A DNA stretch of 7,874 bases. It comes from CAZWUK01 sp964636685. Its GTDB lineage: Bacteria; Bacillota; Clostridia; Christensenellales; CAG-138. Location of the stretch: positions 1 to 7,874 of the forward strand of contig CAZWUK010000092.1 of NCBI GenBank assembly GCA_964636685.1, given 5' to 3'. Position numbers and translations under genes: made by a program. Shown here piece by piece: positions 7,035-7,874 of the stretch (positions are counted from its first letter, which is position 1; each line of letters begins with the position of its first letter). The notes under the pieces are model-generated. The model had not been told where the DNA came from and did not search any database. It saw nothing but the letters and a program-made list of their open reading frames with translations.

Positions 7035-7667
7035 ATGAACCTGGATCACTACAAACGCCTTGCCAAAGGGCTGGCTGCTCAATTCGGCTCCAGCTGCGAG
7101 GTCGTCGTGCACGATTTGCGCACAGACGATACGGATCACACCATTGTCGCCATCGAGAACGGTCACGTCTCCCACCGACAGGAGGGCGACGGCGCATCTC
7201 GCATCGCGCTGGAGGCGCTGCAGCGCCGCAACGACGCCACGCTCGAAGATGAGCTTGGATATCTCACCAAGACCCGCGACGGACGTATCCTCAAATCGTC
7301 TACCATCTACATCCGCAACGACAAGGGCGGCATCGAGGGCATCCTGGCAATCAACTACGACATCACGGAGTTTCTCATGGCGGAGCGCGCCATCGACTCG
7401 CTGCTCAACCACAAGCTGGAAGAAAAAGCGCCCGAGCGCATCCCGCAAAACGTCAACGACCTGTTGGACGACCTCATTGAGCAAAGCGTTCAGCTCGTCG
7501 GAAAGCCGGTCGCCATGATGACAAAGGACGACAAGATCATCGCGATCCAGTTTTTAAACCGTGCGGGCGCGTTCCTCGTCACCAAGAGCGGCGACAAAGT
7601 CTCCAAGTACTTCGGCATCAGCAAGTACACCCTGTATTCCTACATCGACGCAAAAAAAGACTCATAA
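7035..7667 (+). CDS. YheO/DauR-like transcriptional regulator (PAS_6 + HTH)
   Basis: A 210-residue DNA-binding regulator. Residues about 5-118 form the YheO-type PAS-like sensor domain: HYKRLAKGLAAQFGSSCEVV, VVHDLRTDDTDHTIVAIENG, LGYLTKTRDGRILKSSTIYI and GGIEGILAINYDITEF. A linker with NDLLDDLIEQSVQLVG leads to a C-terminal helix-turn-helix of the HTH_22 type at about 164-205 (KIIAIQFLNRAGAFLVTKSG, then DKVSKYFGISKYTLYSYID). Members of this family control catabolic genes for amino acids and other nitrogen compounds (for example DauR, for D-arginine); the ligand here is unknown. I start at ATG 7035 because GGGGGA (7022-7027) lies about 8 bases upstream; an in-frame ATG at 7017 precedes this site. 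It is 26 bases upstream of ygeY on the same strand, so it probably regulates that operon and itself. Confidence 0.93.
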   Translation: MNLDHYKRLAKGLAAQFGSSCEVVVHDLRTDDTDHTIVAIENGHVSHRQEGDGASRIALEALQRRNDATLEDELGYLTKTRDGRILKSSTIYIRNDKGGIEGILAINYDITEFLMAERAIDSLLNHKLEEKAPERIPQNVNDLLDDLIEQSVQLVGKPVAMMTKDDKIIAIQFLNRAGAFLVTKSGDKVSKYFGISKYTLYSYIDAKKDS

Positions 7668-7693
7668 TTCATTTTGAAAGGAACTGTTGCACC

Positions 7694-7874
7694 ATGGATT
7701 TCAACGCCGTCAAGAAAGCATCGGAAGCATACCTCCCTCAAATGACCAAGTTCCTGCGGGATCTGATCGCCATCCCCAGCGAAAGCTGCGAGGAGGAGGG
7801 CGTCATTCGCCGCACAATCCAGGAGATGGAAGCACTGGGCTTTGACAAAGCCGAAATCGACCCGGAGGGCAACG
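7694..7874 (+). CDS. ygeY: YgeY-type M20 family hydrolase (5' part only)
   Basis: Only the first 60 codons are in the window. They match the N-terminus of YgeY, a zinc-dependent M20 family amidohydrolase annotated as linked to selenium metabolism: KASEAYLPQMTKFLRDLIAI, then PSESCEEEGVIRR and EMEALGFDKAEIDPEGN. The FLRD-x-IAIPSESC and GFDKxEIDPxGN blocks are near-diagnostic of this subfamily as I remember it. The metal-binding residues lie beyond the window. AAAGGA (7677-7682) lies 11 bases before the ATG. In Enterobacteria ygeY sits beside genes for a carbamoyltransferase-like protein (YgeW) and diaminopropionate ammonia-lyase (YgeX); whether those follow here cannot be seen. Other M20 peptidases (PepV, ArgE, DapE) are less likely. 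Confidence 0.85.
   Translation, partial: MDFNAVKKASEAYLPQMTKFLRDLIAIPSESCEEEGVIRRTIQEMEALGFDKAEIDPEGN

Noticed and set aside
6997..7038. Possible 13-codon leader peptide whose TGA overlaps the regulator's ATG
   Set aside because: There is no ribosome-binding site before the ATG at 6997. The overlap would permit translational coupling, but a short frame like this is expected by chance.

Overview
The window looks like a GC-rich member of the Clostridia, plausibly a gut-type lineage. The basis is the gene content: a bacterial-type AsnRS, a YugP-type membrane zinc peptidase, a CotH/lamin-tail lipoprotein, a DUF1292 protein and a YheO-like regulator next to YgeY. Gram-positive style Shine-Dalgarno sites and sigmaA-like promoters agree with this. 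The placement is an inference from gene families and style; no marker gene for taxonomy is present.

Layout. Bases 1-1375 (minus) hold asparaginyl-tRNA synthetase (asnS), complete except for its last residue(s), with a clear promoter. Diverging from it, 1530-2519 (plus) is an unrecognised 329-residue protein, followed after 42 bases by a YugP-type zinc metallopeptidase (2562-3242, plus) with its own extended -10 promoter. A bidirectional terminator (3264-3303) separates this pair from the convergent 968-residue lipoprotein at 3310-6216 (minus), which carries three lamin-tail domains, a chitobiase-C-like domain and a CotH kinase-like domain. Upstream of that gene, 6349-6756 (minus) encodes a DUF1292 protein with an extraordinary Cys/Asp/Glu/Gly/His tail built from tandem codon repeats. 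It has its own terminator. At the right end, 7035-7667 (plus) encodes a YheO/DauR-like PAS-HTH regulator and 7694-7874 (plus, cut by the window) the start of a YgeY-type M20 hydrolase. The two are 26 bases apart and probably form an operon.

The most unusual part is the 278-base divergent intergenic region 6757-7034. Two sigmaA-like promoters face away from each other with their -35 boxes interleaved inside one palindrome. The rightward promoter would produce a leader of about 177 nt. That leader contains two adjacent structured blocks: a closed stem at 6873-6926, and a perfect 13-bp inverted repeat at 6928-6993 enclosing two further hairpins, which would fold as a nearly unpaired-base-free three-way junction. 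A second rightward promoter has its -35 inside the right arm of that repeat. This region is the best candidate for an undescribed regulatory element, either a cis-acting RNA or a looped operator controlling the regulator-YgeY operon.

How the genes work together: asnS, the unknown protein and YugP look like housekeeping or accessory envelope genes without an obvious shared pathway. The regulator and YgeY pair is a plausible ligand-responsive catabolic operon (nitrogen compound or selenium-linked purine-type metabolism, by analogy with ygeY loci elsewhere), but the rest of that operon lies outside the window.
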